A stretch of 64,000 bases of DNA from Lanius collurio (Eukaryota > Chordata > Aves > Passeriformes > Laniidae): positions 9,069,102-9,133,101 of the forward strand of contig JACBWW010000012.1 in NCBI GenBank assembly GCA_020086605.1, in the 5' to 3' direction. Positions 60,522-64,000 of the stretch are shown in pieces. The translations under genes were made by a program, and so were the position numbers. Every line of letters begins with the position of its first letter. The stretch's first letter is position 1. The notes under the pieces were generated by a model. That model searched no databases, had not been told where the DNA came from, and saw only the letters and a list, made by a program, of their open reading frames with translations.

Positions 60522-60575
60522 ATTTATCAAAAATGTTCATTTTCATAAATTTATCAAAAATGTTCATTTTCATAA
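60522..60575. repeat. 27-bp unit, two perfect tandem copies
   Basis: Copies at 60522-60548 and 60549-60575 are identical; the unit begins 'atttatcaaaaatgttcatt' and ends 'ttcataa'. Recent duplication. Confidence 0.95.
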
Positions 60576-62878
60576 ATTTAGAACACTGGAAAAAGAAAAG
60601 GTAGTGAAAGAAAAGCAAAAAGAATAACTTTTTAAGTAAGAACAGGCAATTGGAAGACAATTTCACTTAAAGGACAATGAAGACAGTGAAGTACTCTGGC
60701 TGGTGATCAACATCTGGCTTGGGACATGGCGCCTCCAATTGCAAACAGTGGTGGAGATTTTGCATGCAGGTTCATCATTATTTTGCCAGTTTATTTTTAC
60801 CTTAAGGTTACTGACACACAATACATTGGGGTCATTTGAACTGACTGTATTATCCATGACTATTCTGAAAAAAAAATCATTATTCTGGATGATTTCCTTG
60901 TTTTGCTCTTCCTGTGACCTAAACCCAGTGCTGGACTTCTAGTGCAGATCTACTTTCAGATATGTAGTCTGAGCATCCTTTCTGCAGGGTTACAATCCAG
61001 TTTTTGAAGTTTTTCTCTTAACAGTTGCATTCAAGGTCACTTCTAGATATGCTACTTGGCTTAAAACAGACAAACCCCCAAAGAATGGGTAAGAGTATTC
61101 CAAATCAGCCAGGTTTATTATGAATTGCATGTTAAGAGATGTTCAAAGATTGCTCCTTTCAACAAAGGGTCTGTGAGTATGACAAAAAAAAACATTAATT
61201 CAACTAAAAAGAATACCTGTTAATTTTTTGTTAAACTTTTAATCCAACAATCAGTGTAGTATCTATTTTTAAAATCATGGTTTATATTGATCTATAGTGT
61301 AGATGCTCTATTACAACTCACCTGCATGTTTCAATGTATGCTTTATTGTCCAAATTTTCCTTTGTGAAACATTGCCCATGGAGTATCTTGTCACAGAAAA
61401 ATCTAAACACAGTGTGGCTTACCATTTCCATAACATCTGTCTTTTCTACTATAGCGCAGATTAACAATTATGTCTTAAAAAAAAAAAAAAAGGGAAACAA
61501 AACCATTCAGATTAGACAGCAATAGCTAGCTGTGCTACATGTATGTCAGAGGAGAAGGTCTCTCCCACAGTGCAGCTGGTAGGGTGCACACTTTCCCTTC
61601 TCATTGTATAAGAGAATGCTGTATTATTTTTATTACAAAATGATTATTGAGGGTGCAGGAAGGGAAGAGATAGGAGGCTCTCTGGCTCTCCCACCCTCCC
61701 CTTTCCATACATGCAAGGCTTTTCAATTGTGTTAAGCACTATAGCAGAAGAATTTTTTTTTTTAAATTAGTGTTTTGTTTTAGCAATGGTTGCTGATGTG
61801 TACATGTAATACAGTTTTAATCAAATCCCAAATGCTGAAGACCTTTCAGCAGTATCTTAGGCAGCACTGTGCAATGCTTATTCCACTTGAAGTGGCCACT
61901 GGGGAGGTACAATTAGCTGTTCCCATGGAGAAGTTTGTTATACTAATAAATAATAAGTAGTGTAGGTAGAGATGGAATCAATTAAAGATATTTTTGACCA
62001 TCTAATGGTTTATGGGAATACTAAATAATTGACAACAAGTTTTGACTATGTGTTCCATAAGCATGTTTTATTGTAACTGAAGTGTTACCACAGAGCAAGA
62101 AATGTCTCTCTGTTGATAGTCATAAAGGTTAACTTATACCACTTTCTTAAACATCACTGCTTATAATGTTCTCCATTAACCCTTTCTAAAGAGTTAAAAT
62201 GCTGACATAGGTATTAATGTACTCCACATACTGCTGCAGAAAAGCTTCTTTTCCTTATATTTTAGAAAAACAAAAAGACACTAGAAATGTTAGGAAAACT
62301 AAAAGTTATTGATATCTCTGTTTTCACATGTTTGCTTGAATAACTCAGAATTAATTTTGTTATTTAAGACTGATTTGACAAACTTATTCAAACCATAGCC
62401 TAATCACTTTTATTTGCCTGAACTGAAAATACTGACAGAGATTCAAACCAAAACCAGATCCAGCCATCCCTTTGGGGGGGAAAGGGATTTGTTCAGTAGT
62501 ATTTGCTGAAGGCAAAAATGCAGCAAATATAAAATCAGATTCACCAGCCCTTTAAGTCTGATTCGTTCCACTTCAACAATAGCTAGTTTTTGAGGTTTCC
62601 CTACCAGTAGGGAATTAATGGATGACCTGAACACAGTCAGAGCTCTTATACCTCTTTTTTTTCTCTTTGTATATGTAAAGACTTTAATGGAAAAGCGATT
62701 GCTGGCATAGATACTTGAAGTTAGAAAGCAGATAAAGTTTTAGGACTGAAGTTAAAATGAAAATATGCAGTATGCAAAAAACATAGCTCCTATTACACTT
62801 TACACTCCTCAGTATCTGCCGAAGAGCCAAAATGCTATGTAATTTGGCAATGGTCCTAATTTTTTTCAGTCAGGAGAA
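60576..62878. other. unique noncoding DNA
   Basis: No recognised gene. A poly(A) run of 15 is at 61477-61491. Open frames at 60663-60857 (minus), 60703-60942 (plus), 61334-61525 and 62443-62634 are unassigned. Confidence 0.45.
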
Positions 62879-62911
62879 TACTACTACTATTACTACTACT
62901 ACTACTACTAA
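62879..62911. repeat. (TAC)n trinucleotide microsatellite
   Basis: About eleven TAC/ACT units with one interruption (TAT) after the fourth unit. Confidence 0.9.
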
Positions 62912-64000
62912 TGTCTCAGATATGAGAGCTCTAAAAATGGAATATCTGTTGTTATGATCTATCACAAAATAAAATGAGGTCATTCAATGACTGATAAGAA
63001 CTTGAATGAAACAATATTTTCAATTTTATTAGAAAAAATTATACCTCTTCATTTTGTAAACAAATGTATCCTCTAAGGAACATTATTTTTGCACTTCTAG
63101 ATTTCTAGAAAGTTAGTATTATTATTAGCACAGCTTCTATGAGAAGTAACAAAATATACAACTTTGAATCCTTTATTTCTCCAACATAAAGAAAGTGCAC
63201 ATGCCATTCCTTCAAAGAAAGAACAGTTCAGGCTACACAAAGTCACCATTAACTCACGAGCTCACTGTGACTACCTTTTCTAATTCTGGTCAATGTGCTA
63301 CAGGAGGTCTCTGTAAGAGCTAACAACCTTAAATCCCATGTACTTCTGTATTTTATATCATCCTAGGTCATGGAAACATGATGGATAATATGTACTGCTT
63401 TAGGAAATCATCTGTAACCAGATTTCACATGCCATTTCTTGATGAGGGTTTGACTTTGCCAGCTTGGCTAAAATATTACTTTTTCTATTTGACTTTTGTT
63501 CCTTTTTCTCTTGTATCATGAAATAAATTGATGTTTTCAAGAGAGAGAAAGATTCCACCACATGCTCAGAAACATATTGTTGTATGTTTTCCCCACTTTA
63601 TGTCCTTAATAACAAGCCCTTCTCTCTCTCTCTTGTTAGCTCCTACCTGTATGATCTATTTAGTAACGGATGGTTTGAGTTCTGGTGCCCTAAAGCTGAA
63701 TCAAGCCTCTGTAAATATGGAGCTCTGGGATTTCAGTCCAATCACCTTGAAAAGCCCTTCTTGTTATTGATCCAGCAGGTTTCTAGCTGTCTTTTGATTT
63801 CTGTCAAACCTCTTGGATAAGCCATTTTGCTCCAAACATAAGAGGAACATTCATTGGTAAATTTGTTGCATAACTGTAAATTGTGCTTTTAATTCTCTTT
63901 AGTGTTGGTTATTTACTAGGGCTTTACTACCATGCTTGAGAAAAAACTGTCTTGCTTGAGAAAATATTCTTGCTATTCTCCAGAATTTAGCATATAAGTT
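62912..64000. other. unique noncoding DNA
   Basis: No recognised gene. A short (TC)n run ('tctctctctctc') is at about 63621-63633. Overlapping open frames at 63528-63770 and 63584-63820 (+) have no recognisable product. Confidence 0.45.

Noticed and set aside
1..64000. CRISPR arrays, operons, ribosome-binding sites, bacterial mobile elements
   Set aside because: Sequence is vertebrate (CR1, MIR, microsatellites, no dense coding); none of these apply.

Overview
The window looks like gene-poor, AT-rich noncoding DNA from a bird. The main evidence is CR1 retrotransposon tails of the avian type at 28749-28934, 31061-31145, 57240-57927 and 1129-2066. One of these (28749-28934) still carries the CR1 3' microsatellite built on the 8-bp unit ATTCTATG, read here on the minus strand. 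Older layers typical of amniote genomes are also present: MIR/CORE-SINE fossils, an L3/CR1-L-like LINE relic, and short palindromic elements seen across sauropsids. I found no exon, RNA gene or promoter that I can defend. The longest open frames (up to 156 codons) are uninterpretable, lie in repeats, or are artefacts of an assembly gap. The window may be intergenic or lie inside a very large intron; the sequence alone does not decide.

Layout: 1-6.5 kb holds a CR1 copy with an internal deletion (1129-2066), a broken Ty3/gypsy reverse-transcriptase fossil (2864-3248) and a MIR fossil (6281-6445). From 6.5 to 19 kb the sequence is mostly unique, with a pyrimidine tract, a very AT-rich block (8590-9070), several homopolymer and TG-rich tracts, and a palindromic-element fossil at 10961-11041. 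A degraded L3/CR1-L-like element lies at 19940-20940. From 21 to 28 kb there is one regulatory-looking AT-rich block (25720-26050) with a perfect octamer-like inverted repeat. From 28.7 to 34 kb there are two short CR1 tails, long T runs and another palindromic fossil. From 34 to 41 kb the sequence is unique. A GC-rich island of unknown origin lies at 41690-42390. At 48.7-49.2 kb a (CTCCT)n array runs into a 342-base assembly gap. From 49.5 to 57 kb there is a MIR fossil, a 50-bp near-perfect DNA foldback (52813-52862) and a further palindromic fossil. The longest 3' CR1 tail is at 57240-57927, and the rest is unique DNA with small tandem duplications.

The items most worth a second look are the Ty3/gypsy (sushi/chromovirus-like) fossil, because intact elements of that group are not characteristic of bird genomes; the unusual zero-loop foldback at 52.8 kb; and the unexplained GC-rich island at 42 kb. 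All family assignments were made by eye from remembered consensus features and need alignment or RepeatMasker-type confirmation.
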